Source of the DNA: Candidatus Angelobacter sp. Gp1-AA117
Lineage (GTDB): Bacteria > Acidobacteriota > Terriglobia > Terriglobales > Acidobacteriaceae
Direction: 5' to 3'
NCBI GenBank assembly: GCA_003223515.1
Contig: QHVI01000037.1
Location: 1-44,728, forward strand
Length of the DNA stretch: 44,728 nucleotides
Part shown: positions 8,347 to 16,183 of the stretch, piece after piece
Layout of the letters: every line of letters starts with the position of its first letter
Position numbering within the stretch: position 1 is the stretch's first letter
Notes under the pieces: model-generated
Database searches by the model: none
Told to the model about the DNA's origin: nothing
Seen by the model: the letters and a program-made list of their open reading frames with translations, nothing else
Translations under genes and position numbers: made by a program

Positions 8347-8392
8347 ACACCGTCATGCGGCTCACAGATATTTTGTGGCCCGCTGACGGTGT
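8347..8392. ncRNA. Strong 46-nt hairpin, possible structured RNA or terminator
   Basis: Nested pairing stems are ACACCGTCA (8347-8355) with TGACGGTGT (8384-8392), GCGG (8357-8360) with CCGC (8380-8383), and CACA (8363-8366) with TGTG (8374-8377). A weaker hairpin CCTGCA/TGCAGG follows near 8408-8428. There is no U-tract on either side, so a simple intrinsic terminator is unlikely. It may be a structured element of an RNA transcribed past the boxA-like motif, or a palindromic protein-binding or recombination site. Confidence 0.35.
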
Positions 8393-8464
8393 TGGCCTGA
8401 TTTCACCTGCAATCCTGATTTTTGTGCAGGGTTGTGGAAGTGTCTGTCTCCCCAATTCCGGTCG

Positions 8465-8641
8465 TTAGAAAAGCTGTTCCGCTTCTGTACCGGAACAGGA
8501 AACGGCAACCGGAACGCCGGATCTAATTGCAGCCAAAAGAGTTAACACCGTTTGTTCCGTGTTCCGCTTCATTTTGCCTGATCGATCTCTGACGGTCATA
8601 AACGGCAACGCCATTCCGTGGCAGATTTCGCACAAACGCAA
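8465..8641 (-). CDS. Possible small ORF (58 aa), faintly HPr-like
   Basis: A minus-strand frame runs from TTG at 8641 (or ATG at 8614, residue 10) to TAA at 8465-8467. It begins MRLCEICHGM and its second half reads NTEQTVLTLLAAIRSGVPVA followed by VSCSGTEAEQL. The latter resembles the C-terminal helix-strand-helix of HPr-fold proteins (aKSil.ll.L....G..v.v.a.G.da). The N-terminal half of HPr with the phosphorylated His is not present. It is either a fragment or chance; there is no clear ribosome binding site. Confidence 0.25.
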   Translation of the reverse strand: MRLCEICHGMALPFMTVRDRSGKMKRNTEQTVLTLLAAIRSGVPVAVSCSGTEAEQLF

Positions 8642-8860
8642 TGACTGCTAGAGACGGCCATTACAGCAATGGTGCTCATTGGGCGATGCCGGTGCTCGAC
8701 TCGGGTTTAACTAGTAGCTAGCCGCCAGAAGCTAGTAGCTGCTTTTCCATGCCCTCTTATGCCCTGCATATTTCCACTCCATTTTGGACTACAGCTTTCC
8801 TGGAATCGCCCTGGAACTCTAATTCGGCAATCAACTTCAAGAGTGGTAACTAGCTGGCAT

Positions 8861-11563
8861 TTAATTCTTCGCCACGGTCACGTTGAACTGGTCATGCAAA
8901 AATTTGCTGGCTTCATCGCGTTCGGGTGAGGGTTTGTCGGCGGTGGCATTTAGATAAAGGACATACTGTTCGGCGGCGCCGTCGGTATCGCTACGCTGGG
9001 CGCGGCTGCGGGCTTCCTGGAGGATCTTTGCGGGTAGCGCTGCCGCTTTCTCGCGGACGATCTTCACCAGCTCATCACGCGCGGCAATCTCCTGATCGAT
9101 AAGGAATTGAGTTTCGTCAGGCTCGGGGTCCTGCTTGGTGACGCCCTCGGTATCTTCGGGCTTTACATTCTCCAGCACCACCGCGGATTTGTGGTTTTCT
9201 TTCCTGACCATGTCACCGGGGTCGATCACATTGCCGGACTGGTCGGTAATGCGGAAGCCTACGTTGATCAGCGCCGATACTTCGATGTTCTTGCGGGTGT
9301 AGTTGTAGGGCTCGATGACAAGCTCGGTTTTGGTTTGATCGAGGGTTTCAAGTTTATGGCGCGCGTCGTCGGACAGTTTCTGGGCGGTCTGCACGGCGTC
9401 ATTGGCGGCGGCGATGACTTCTTTCTTCTTATGCTGCGCCTGGGCGTCATTCAAAACGCGCTGGGCGTCGGCGAGTTGCTGTTTGGCCGCGTCATAGTCG
9501 TGGCTGGCCTGCAGCCATTCAGGATTCTTCACCTCATGGGTTCCGGCGCGGTACTTGGAGGACAGTGTCTCGAGGTTAGTATTTTTGGCTACGCGGTGCT
9601 CGCGGATTTCGCCCACCAGCAGGAAGTTAGGTTGCGGAGCAGCGGCATCGGTCTGGGCGACGGCGCCGTCTTTCGGCTGGCGCACAACTTTCAGCGAGAG
9701 CGCAGAGGATTCGAGTCCGGCGGAGATGGCATCTGCCAACTGGTCGGTGAAGCCGGCGCTGTCGCGTCGTGAAGTCTGGTCGCGCAGCACAATGCCAACG
9801 GAAAGCCGTGAACGCAGTTGATACGCGGAAGAGTAGCGCGCAATTTCATCTTTGATGGCCTGCTCGTTGGTGGTGCGGTAGTGCTGCGCCTCAGTGAGGT
9901 AGAGCCAGCCTACGCCGATGCCGGAGCCCTGTGGCTTCTCCAGGTAGCGGCGGGCCTGGTCAACATAATAAGCGCTGAGCTTGTCATCGAGCAGGTCACG
10001 CTTGAGCTTGGTGGCCGGATCATCGGTGATGGCGCTGGCGCGGTCGAGCAGTTCGTGGGCTTCGCGCAGAGCGTCTTCATCGGCGCGGCTTCTGATGGGC
10101 AGATGGGTTTCCTGGAGCTTCTGCCCCCGGCGCAGGGCTGCCGTTGAAAAATCTTTGCTCAAAGCTGCCATCTGGTCGCTGACCAGCGGACGCTGCGATT
10201 CAGGCAGCTCGGCAAGCACGTTATAGGCCTCGATGAAATCTTTTTTGGCGGCATAATCCTGGCTCCATGCCAGTGCGCGTTCCACGGACTGGCGATCACG
10301 CATGGCCGCCAGTTGTGTCTCGGCATTGTTCAACGCGTCGCTCCCCTCCTGCTTATCACCGTGGATAGCGAGCGCCTTCTTGAACTCGGCTGTGGCCTGC
10401 TCCCACTGCTGTTTTCCGGCCAGGTCCTGTCCCTGGGTGAAGTGCCAGGAGTAAGCCGAGCCAATCACGGCATCGATGCGCGGCATTTCAGCGGCAAAGG
10501 CGCGATAAGGACCGAGAGCGGCCAGGGCATCGTCAAAACGTTTCTGGGCCAGCAGCGACTCAGCGTATTCCACGGCTGCGCCCAGCTTCTGTTCTTCCTT
10601 GATGATCTCGCGGTGCAGGTTGGCCACAGGCGCATATTCTGGAAGCACTTCGAGAAGACGTGTGGTGTGGCGCCGCGCAGTCACCAGTTGCGGCAATCCA
10701 TTGCTCTGGTCTTCCAGCGATTTGCGATAGGCAGCCAGGCGAAGACGGTCGATTTCGAGCAAGGTATCGAGTTCGTGCCCGATGGCTTCAAAGAGCTGCA
10801 CTGCCGGACGGTATCCGGCCACCGTGCGATTGGCCTCCTGGGCCTGCTCCCGCGCCTGCTTCAGCAGTGCGATATCCGGCTGGCGCGCAGCCAGCGACTT
10901 CTGATATTGCGCGAAAGTGGATTCTGCCGAGCGCTCGACGATCTCCGCAATGGCATTGCGCGCATTGGCCGCATGAGTAGAAGAAGGATTCTGGCGCAGG
11001 AAGTCCTGCCAGTCTGTCATGGTGTTGGCGCGCTGCGCTCGCAGGTAATCGGCGAGTTCAGTATCGGGCGCGGCGATGAAGATGAGTTGCGTCCCTGGCT
11101 TGAGTGCCGGAAGACCGATACCGGGTGCGGCTGAAAAGATCCCTGTACCTTGCAGCACGGTCTGCCCGGCAGCTTCAGCAGGCGTGAGTTCGGTAACGCC
11201 GATGAATTTCACACCGTTGGGAACGATGCAGACATGCTCGGAATTCACATTCAGGGTGAGATTGCCATGGGCGTCGCGATCTAGTGATGTGCCTGCCGCC
11301 GGTTGGATATGCGGCATGCCGTCATAGGTGCGCTTGTCGAATTTCGTGAGGCCGTCACAGACGCGCAGATCAGTCTTGCCATTGAACATGAGCCCTGTGA
11401 CCTGTACGGAGGCGGGTCCTGACGGCGTGTCATACAGGATAATCGCAGTCACGGACGGGGCGCTGTCTTTGGCCGCAACGGGGAGGCAGAGCACCAGCAG
11501 AGCAGTACATAGCAGGTACGCACTGGTGCTGAGCCGGGATCTGGGCGAAAGGCTTGCGATCAT
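8861..11563 (-). CDS. Exported helical-repeat protein of unknown function (900 aa)
   Basis: The N-terminus has a Sec signal peptide (hydrophobic core YLLCTALLVLCLPVAA, about 16-31). Residues about 35-170 form a beta-rich domain concerned with a parameter string (TLNVNSEHVCIVPNGVKF). From about 180 to 560 there are TPR-like helical repeats rich in Ala, Gln and Arg (WQDFLRQNPSSTHAANARNA, then QWEQATAEFKKALAIHGDKQ). Residues about 620-800 contain strands plus a coiled coil (YDAAKQQLADAQRVLNDAQA). The C-terminus again looks TPR-like (AAEQYVLYLNATADKPSPE). The family has no name I can give; the layout suggests a periplasmic scaffold. It is divergent from the kinase at 11855, with a repeat element between them. 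The ATG at 11563 is followed directly by a credible signal peptide. Confidence 0.8.
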   Translation of the reverse strand: MIASLSPRSRLSTSAYLLCTALLVLCLPVAAKDSAPSVTAIILYDTPSGPASVQVTGLMFNGKTDLRVCDGLTKFDKRTYDGMPHIQPAAGTSLDRDAHGNLTLNVNSEHVCIVPNGVKFIGVTELTPAEAAGQTVLQGTGIFSAAPGIGLPALKPGTQLIFIAAPDTELADYLRAQRANTMTDWQDFLRQNPSSTHAANARNAIAEIVERSAESTFAQYQKSLAARQPDIALLKQAREQAQEANRTVAGYRPAVQLFEAIGHELDTLLEIDRLRLAAYRKSLEDQSNGLPQLVTARRHTTRLLEVLPEYAPVANLHREIIKEEQKLGAAVEYAESLLAQKRFDDALAALGPYRAFAAEMPRIDAVIGSAYSWHFTQGQDLAGKQQWEQATAEFKKALAIHGDKQEGSDALNNAETQLAAMRDRQSVERALAWSQDYAAKKDFIEAYNVLAELPESQRPLVSDQMAALSKDFSTAALRRGQKLQETHLPIRSRADEDALREAHELLDRASAITDDPATKLKRDLLDDKLSAYYVDQARRYLEKPQGSGIGVGWLYLTEAQHYRTTNEQAIKDEIARYSSAYQLRSRLSVGIVLRDQTSRRDSAGFTDQLADAISAGLESSALSLKVVRQPKDGAVAQTDAAAPQPNFLLVGEIREHRVAKNTNLETLSSKYRAGTHEVKNPEWLQASHDYDAAKQQLADAQRVLNDAQAQHKKKEVIAAANDAVQTAQKLSDDARHKLETLDQTKTELVIEPYNYTRKNIEVSALINVGFRITDQSGNVIDPGDMVRKENHKSAVVLENVKPEDTEGVTKQDPEPDETQFLIDQEIAARDELVKIVREKAAALPAKILQEARSRAQRSDTDGAAEQYVLYLNATADKPSPERDEASKFLHDQFNVTVAKN

Positions 11564-11702
11564 GGCGTTAAGGCTTTCCGGGGGATCGTGGCTAGCATAG
11601 CCTCAAATCAACACGGTCGCCTCAGTACTAAGGTAATCAAGGATATTGAAGGCAAAGCTTCTATCATGAATCGCTGCCGTTTTATGGCCATTAACTAAAT
11701 AA

Positions 11703-11810
11703 TTTCACCGCAGAGGCCGCCGAGAACGCAAAGAAGATCAGGAATCGGGTCATCGGGTCATCGGTTTTAACTTTAATTCCTCTGCGCGCTCTGCGGCCTC
11801 TGCGGTGAAA
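11703..11810. repeat. MITE-like inverted pair of CTCTGCG repeats
   Basis: TTTCACCGCAGAGGCCGC at 11703-11720 is the exact reverse complement of 11793-11810. The arms extend imperfectly inward (GAGAACGCAAAGAA against CCTCTGCGCGCTCT). The 70-bp interior has no gene but includes the duplicated word CGGGTCAT. This is one of several copies of the same CTCTGCG/CGCAGAG word in the window, always intergenic. It lies between divergent genes and may fold as a long hairpin if transcribed. Confidence 0.7.
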
Positions 11811-11854
11811 AGGTTTTCGGAACTTTACACGCATAACACGGGTTGAAAGAAGCA

Positions 11855-13999
11855 ATGGATTTACCGCAAGCTGCGCCACTTCATACTGACAAGAAAGACG
11901 CCACGCAGGAGAATGCCGCTGTGAAGGCGGCTGCGTGGCTTTCTATGCGGCTGTGGAGTTACGGCGGCCCCTTCAAGCAGCTCGCCGATCTCATCTGGGA
12001 TGAAGACCGGAACGTAGAGGAACTGATTCGGAGTGTGCTGGGCGAGGGCGGTGGAACCATTGTCGAACAGCAGAACATCATGGCGGTGTCGTTTGAGAAT
12101 GCTGTCCATGCGGTCGCAGTGGCCAAGACGCTGCAGCAGCGGCTGCTTACTTATCAAAGCAAACTGCCGGAGCAGCAGGTGGTCTCAGCGGTAGTGGTGC
12201 AGGGACCTGGCGCCGCCCGTAAGTTTACGCCGTTTACCGATCTTCTGGTTGAAGCGCACTCGTCGCAAATTCTGGTGACGGAAGAGATTTTTGAGCCGGC
12301 CAAGAGCCTGCCGGGCTTTCGCTTCAAACCCAAGCCGGTGCGCGGGCCGAGCGAGACCGGGACCTCAGAAGCGATTTACGAGCTACTCTGGACAGACGAA
12401 TCAACTTACAGTCACTTGCGTAAAGCGGGCGAAAACACCGAAGCGAATCTGTCAGCCGCGGGCCGTTACAAGATTCAGGCTGAGCTGGGGCGCGGGGCCA
12501 TGGGCGTGGTCTACAAAGCCTATGACCAGGTCATTGGACGCACGGTCGCGCTGAAGACGATCTCGGTGAGTCAGAGTGCGCCGTCGCGGCGTGAGTTCAT
12601 CGAGCGGCTCAAGCAGGAAGCCAAGGCCGCCGGCTGCCTCGATCATCCCAACATCATTACCATCTATGACGTAGGCCAGGAAGGCGACCTGGTTTACCTG
12701 AGCATGCAGTTCATCGAGGGCAAGACCCTGGCAGATCTGCTGAATGACGGGCCGCTGCCCGCGCTGGCGACGCTGATCTCTTATGCCGGGCAGATCTGCA
12801 GCGCCGTGGAGTTCGCTCACAAGAAAGGTGTGATCCATCGCGATCTGAAGCCGGCCAACTTCATGATCACCGAGCAGGGCGTGGTGAAGGTGCTGGATTT
12901 CGGCATAGCCAAGCTCGAAGACGCCACACTCACGCAGCCGGGCATGGTGGTGGGCACGCCGACGTATATGGCGCCCGAGCAGGCGAAAGGGACAAAGATC
13001 GATCACCGTGCCGACATCTTTGCCCTGGGCTCGGTCTTCTACGAGCTGTTCACGCGCGAGAAGCCGTTCAAGGGCGACGTAACCACTATCCTTTATAAGA
13101 TCATTTATGAAGATCCGGTTGCGCCTGCGCTGATCAATCCGGCGTTGCCCGGAGGCATTGATGCGCTGATCCGAACGGCGCTGGCCAAAGATCCCAAGAA
13201 CCGCTTCCAGAGTTGCGAAGAGATGCGCTGCGCCTTCCATGAGCAGGGCGCATTGCTGAAGAGCACGACCACAGTGCGCAGCGCCGGTCCGGCAGTCGCG
13301 GTGGCGGCAGCGGCCAAGTCTCAGGCGCAGGCCCCGAGTTCCGGAGCGCATTACCTGCTGGAAGAGACTACATCTGTGCGTCCTTACAGGCGCAACTGGC
13401 TGGGAATGACCATGCTGATGTTCGTGCTGGTGGCAGCGGGTTTTGGGGGATGGACGTATTATGTGAAATCCCAGACCGGATCGTTTCCGCCAGTGGTGCA
13501 GAAGGTGATTGCAGCGGTGCATCCGGAGACGCAGGAAGCACCGGCAGCGAAACCGGCTGCAGAAACTGCGAAGCCTTCGCCGGAAACTGCGGCCACTGCG
13601 CCCTCACCCGAGAATGTGAAACCTTCTGCGCCAGCAGATAATTCTGTTGCAGCTTCGTCTGTGCCGGCGAGTACACCTGAAGGCAGCGCCACACAAAAGC
13701 CTTCAGACAAAGACAGCGAAGCAGAAAAAACTTCGCAGACAACCTCTGCCACTGATACCGAAGATTCCAAACCTGCCAGCAAGCCAGCCGCCAAGCCGCG
13801 TGCTACAGAAGCAACTGTCGCGAGTGTCGATGGATTTACGCGCCGCGACATTCCTGACCTCCTGCGCCAGGCCGAAGCGGCAACCGGACGCGGCGAATAC
13901 CCCATGGCCCGCTATGAATACGGCCTCATCCTCAAGCTGGATCGCAATAACGAGGCGGCGAAGGCTGGGTTGAAGCGCGTGCAGGCAGCACAGCGGTAG
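11855..13999 (+). CDS. Membrane Ser/Thr protein kinase with degenerate cyclase-like N-terminus
   Basis: The start is placed at ATG 11855 (714 aa), preceded by GAAAGAAG. Residues about 25-180 resemble a class III nucleotide-cyclase homology domain in which catalytic residues are not evident (GGTIVEQQNIMAVSFENAVH and ILVTEEIFEPAKSLPGFRF). The protein kinase domain spans about 204-465 and is complete: glycine loop LGRGAMGVVY 211-220, K234, HRDLKPAN 328-335, DFG 348-350, APE 373-375. A TM helix lies at about 515-536. A long Pro/Ala/Thr linker follows, then a C-terminal TPR-like segment (RYEYGLILKLDRNNEAAKAG). It should phosphorylate cytoplasmic targets; the extracytoplasmic tail may bind a partner. 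It appears monocistronic. Confidence 0.92.
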   Translation: MDLPQAAPLHTDKKDATQENAAVKAAAWLSMRLWSYGGPFKQLADLIWDEDRNVEELIRSVLGEGGGTIVEQQNIMAVSFENAVHAVAVAKTLQQRLLTYQSKLPEQQVVSAVVVQGPGAARKFTPFTDLLVEAHSSQILVTEEIFEPAKSLPGFRFKPKPVRGPSETGTSEAIYELLWTDESTYSHLRKAGENTEANLSAAGRYKIQAELGRGAMGVVYKAYDQVIGRTVALKTISVSQSAPSRREFIERLKQEAKAAGCLDHPNIITIYDVGQEGDLVYLSMQFIEGKTLADLLNDGPLPALATLISYAGQICSAVEFAHKKGVIHRDLKPANFMITEQGVVKVLDFGIAKLEDATLTQPGMVVGTPTYMAPEQAKGTKIDHRADIFALGSVFYELFTREKPFKGDVTTILYKIIYEDPVAPALINPALPGGIDALIRTALAKDPKNRFQSCEEMRCAFHEQGALLKSTTTVRSAGPAVAVAAAAKSQAQAPSSGAHYLLEETTSVRPYRRNWLGMTMLMFVLVAAGFGGWTYYVKSQTGSFPPVVQKVIAAVHPETQEAPAAKPAAETAKPSPETAATAPSPENVKPSAPADNSVAASSVPASTPEGSATQKPSDKDSEAEKTSQTTSATDTEDSKPASKPAAKPRATEATVASVDGFTRRDIPDLLRQAEAATGRGEYPMARYEYGLILKLDRNNEAAKAGLKRVQAAQR

Positions 14000-14144
14000 A
14001 ATCTTACCGCTGATTTTCGCTGATCTTTCCAAGTATTTACCACAGACCAACCCAGATACACACAGATCAATTCATTTCAGCTAAAGTACAATTCATAAAC
14101 ATTCATTCATCGATTATTTGAAGAGCTGTAGGGGAATTCAATTT

Positions 14145-15149
14145 GTGAAAATACTGGTAACCGGTGGGGCGGGGTACATTGGCAGTGTCGTATCGCAGGA
14201 GTTGATCCGCGCCGGACACAAAGTGATCGTCTATGACAACCTGGGCCACGGTTACCGCGCTGCCGTTTCACCACAGGCTGAGTTCGTGGAGGGCGATATT
14301 GCCGACCGCGAAAAGCTCGATTATCTTTTAGGCCGCTATTCCGTGGATGCAGTTATGCACTTCGCCGCATTCATCGAATTGGGTGAATCGATGAAGCTGC
14401 CGGAGAAGTATTTTCGCAACAACTCCGCCAATACGCTTACGCTGCTGGAATCCATGCTGGCTCATAACGTGAAGCGCCTGGTTTTCTCCTCGACAGCGGC
14501 GCTCTACGGGAATCCTGAGCGTACACCCATTGACGAAGAAGAGCCTTTGAAGCCCACCAATGCTTATGGTGAATCAAAGCTGCTGGTGGAGCGGATGCTG
14601 AGCTGGATGAACCGCATTCACGGACTGCGCTATGCCAGCCTCAGATATTTCAATGCAGCGGGCGCTACGGATGATCTGGGAGAGGCACATGAGCCGGAAT
14701 CTCACCTGATTCCGCTGGTGCTGCAGGCTGCGCTGGGCAAGAGAGAATCGATTTCCATTTTCGGCGCCGATTATCCCACGCGCGACGGCACCTGCATCCG
14801 CGATTACATTCACGTAATCGATCTGGCCACGGCTCATCTTCTGGCGCTGGAGGCGCTGGGATCGCATGACAAGCTGATCTACAACCTGGGCAACGGGCGC
14901 GGCTTCAGCGTGCGCGAGGTCATTGAAGTTGCGCGCAAGATGACCGGCAGGGAAATCAAGGCTGTTGAAACCCCGCGCCGTCCGGGCGATCCGGCGGTGC
15001 TGGTGGCCAGCTCAGAAAAAATCCGCAAAGAACTGAAATGGACGCCGCAGTACCCGGACCTCGAGAACATTGTCGGCAGCGCCTGGAAATGGATGCTCAA
15101 GTACCCTGAAGGATATGCCGCTACGCATAGGAAGCAGGCCCCAAGCTGA
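14145..15149 (+). CDS. galE: UDP-glucose 4-epimerase
   Basis: An extended SDR enzyme that interconverts UDP-glucose and UDP-galactose in the cytoplasm, feeding surface polysaccharides and galactose use. Visible signatures are the NAD-binding GGAGYIGS at the N-terminus, the YDNLGHG segment after beta2, the SSTAALYG region, the catalytic YxxxK in YGESK, and the epimerase-typical RYFNAAGA and [14 protein letters not shown]. The start is GTG at 14145, preceded by AGGGG at 14130-14134, giving 334 residues, the usual family length. The frame extends 27 bp further upstream to a TTG, but that would add non-conserved residues before the Rossmann strand. Flanked by intergenic DNA, so probably its own transcription unit. 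Confidence 0.95.
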   Translation: MKILVTGGAGYIGSVVSQELIRAGHKVIVYDNLGHGYRAAVSPQAEFVEGDIADREKLDYLLGRYSVDAVMHFAAFIELGESMKLPEKYFRNNSANTLTLLESMLAHNVKRLVFSSTAALYGNPERTPIDEEEPLKPTNAYGESKLLVERMLSWMNRIHGLRYASLRYFNAAGATDDLGEAHEPESHLIPLVLQAALGKRESISIFGADYPTRDGTCIRDYIHVIDLATAHLLALEALGSHDKLIYNLGNGRGFSVREVIEVARKMTGREIKAVETPRRPGDPAVLVASSEKIRKELKWTPQYPDLENIVGSAWKWMLKYPEGYAATHRKQAPS

Positions 15150-15355
15150 AGCTGACAGGACCAGACTCGCACAGGGACTCGACGAATTGAAACAAGCCCT
15201 GCGCTCGCGGGGAGAGCGAGGTTAAGTCTGAGCTAATTGTTATTTGCAGTTGCTCAATCCAAAGTGGCGTCTCATGGCGCAGTTGCCCTGTGCAACAAAA
15301 TTTCATCTGTCTAGTGAGCCAAGACAACCTATGTTCATGGCTAAGGGGTTGAACG

Positions 15356-15964
15356 ATGAAAAAAGCATGGATAGCTTCGCCAGTCTTATTGCTGGCGCTG
15401 AGTCTTGCTGCGCAGAGTGGTAGTGGAGGCAGCAGCGGCTCAGGCGCAACAGGTACCGGCACGAGTGGTCAGACAGGAACTGCCGGGAGCGCCACAGGCA
15501 CACAGAATTCAAGCGGATCGCCCAGTGGCGTTACTAACTCAAATCCCAGCACGTCTGGAAGCGTGAGTGGGAGCGGAGCATCGGGCGTCGGCACGCAGAA
15601 CGGAACTGGAACAGGTTCCGGAACCACCGGGGCTGGAGCCGCTGGAGGAACTACAGCAACCGGCGGCCAGACCGGAACCACAGGCAGCTCTGGCACAGGC
15701 GGCGGAATCGGCAGCGGATCTTCCAATAGCAGCTCTGGAAATAGCAACTCTGGTTCTTTGGGAAGCGGCCAGGGTAGCAGCAGTTCTTCCGGTTCAACCG
15801 GCGCCTCTGGCGGGACTGCAGGCACGATGGGCAGCAGCACTCAGAGCGGACAGGGATCTGCTTCCAGCAGTGGCAGCGGAACTTCAGGATCATCGGGGAA
15901 CATTTGGTTCGCAGACCGGGTCCAGCGGAAACTCTGGCACTGCGAGCGGAACCAGCAGCACTAG
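15356..15964 (+). CDS. Gly/Ser/Thr-rich exported protein, frame-interrupted
   Basis: The product starts MKKAWIASPVLLLALSLAAQ, a clear signal peptide, and then consists almost wholly of Gly, Ser and Thr with Ala, Gln and Asn in irregular short repeats (SGSGGSSGSGATGTGTSG). There is no cysteine or recognisable domain; the composition suggests a disordered, secreted or cell-surface protein. Near 15896-15899 (a GGGG run) the low-complexity pattern breaks into unrelated residues (IWFADRVQRKLWHCERNQQH) before the stop at 15964. The same Gly/Ser pattern resumes one base over (see next entry). A one-base insertion or sequencing error in the G run is the simplest reading. ATG at 15356 has only a modest ribosome binding site. 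Confidence 0.65.
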   Translation: MKKAWIASPVLLLALSLAAQSGSGGSSGSGATGTGTSGQTGTAGSATGTQNSSGSPSGVTNSNPSTSGSVSGSGASGVGTQNGTGTGSGTTGAGAAGGTTATGGQTGTTGSSGTGGGIGSGSSNSSSGNSNSGSLGSGQGSSSSSGSTGASGGTAGTMGSSTQSGQGSASSSGSGTSGSSGNIWFADRVQRKLWHCERNQQH

Positions 15965-16103
15965 CGGCAGTGGCACTGGAACGACATCACACAAACGTCG
16001 ACGCCACCGCAAGCACTCTTCCAAGAGCAATCAGTCCGGCGACTCAGGCACTTCAGGCAGCGGATCAGGTACCGGCAATCCTCCACCGAAGTACATGCTG
16101 TAA
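15897..16103 (+). pseudogene. Out-of-frame C-terminal part of the Gly/Ser-rich protein
   Basis: In the +1-shifted frame the segment reads GTFGSQTGSSGNSGTASG and continues Gly/Ser/Thr-rich, then a basic patch HKRRRHRKHSSKSNQ, and ends PPPKYML at the TAA at 16101-16103. The composition is continuous with the upstream frame, so both pieces almost certainly belong to one gene of about 248 codons. Restoring it needs removal of one G from the GGGG run at 15896-15899. Programmed frameshifting is possible but there is no evidence for it beyond the homopolymer. Confidence 0.6.
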
Positions 16104-16183
16104 ATCTCTTCTCCTCGCGGAGGCCTTCATCTGCGGAAGTGGTGAGGGCCTTCTGCACTTTGAGCAGGTTATACTGCGTGCAT

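Larger units (their letters stand above)
7919..8860. other. Long intergenic region upstream of the NACHT gene
   Basis: The 940 bp hold no large gene. They contain the open continuation of the NACHT frame (to 8080), a boxA-like motif, a strong hairpin, one 58-codon frame, and an AGCTAGTAGCT-type repeat around 8711-8745 (ACTAGTAGCTAG, then GCTAGTAGCT). A TTGACT hexamer at 8210-8215 could be a -35 element on the plus strand, but no good -10 lies at the right distance. Confidence 0.45.

Noticed and set aside
8200-8460. Possible CRISPR leader and array suggested by the boxA-like motif
   Set aside because: No direct repeats with regular spacing and no cas genes are present in the window.
12452-13522. 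Minus-strand open frame of 356 codons
   Set aside because: It is antisense to the kinase domain and His/Arg-rich in the way typical of shadow frames in GC-rich genes.
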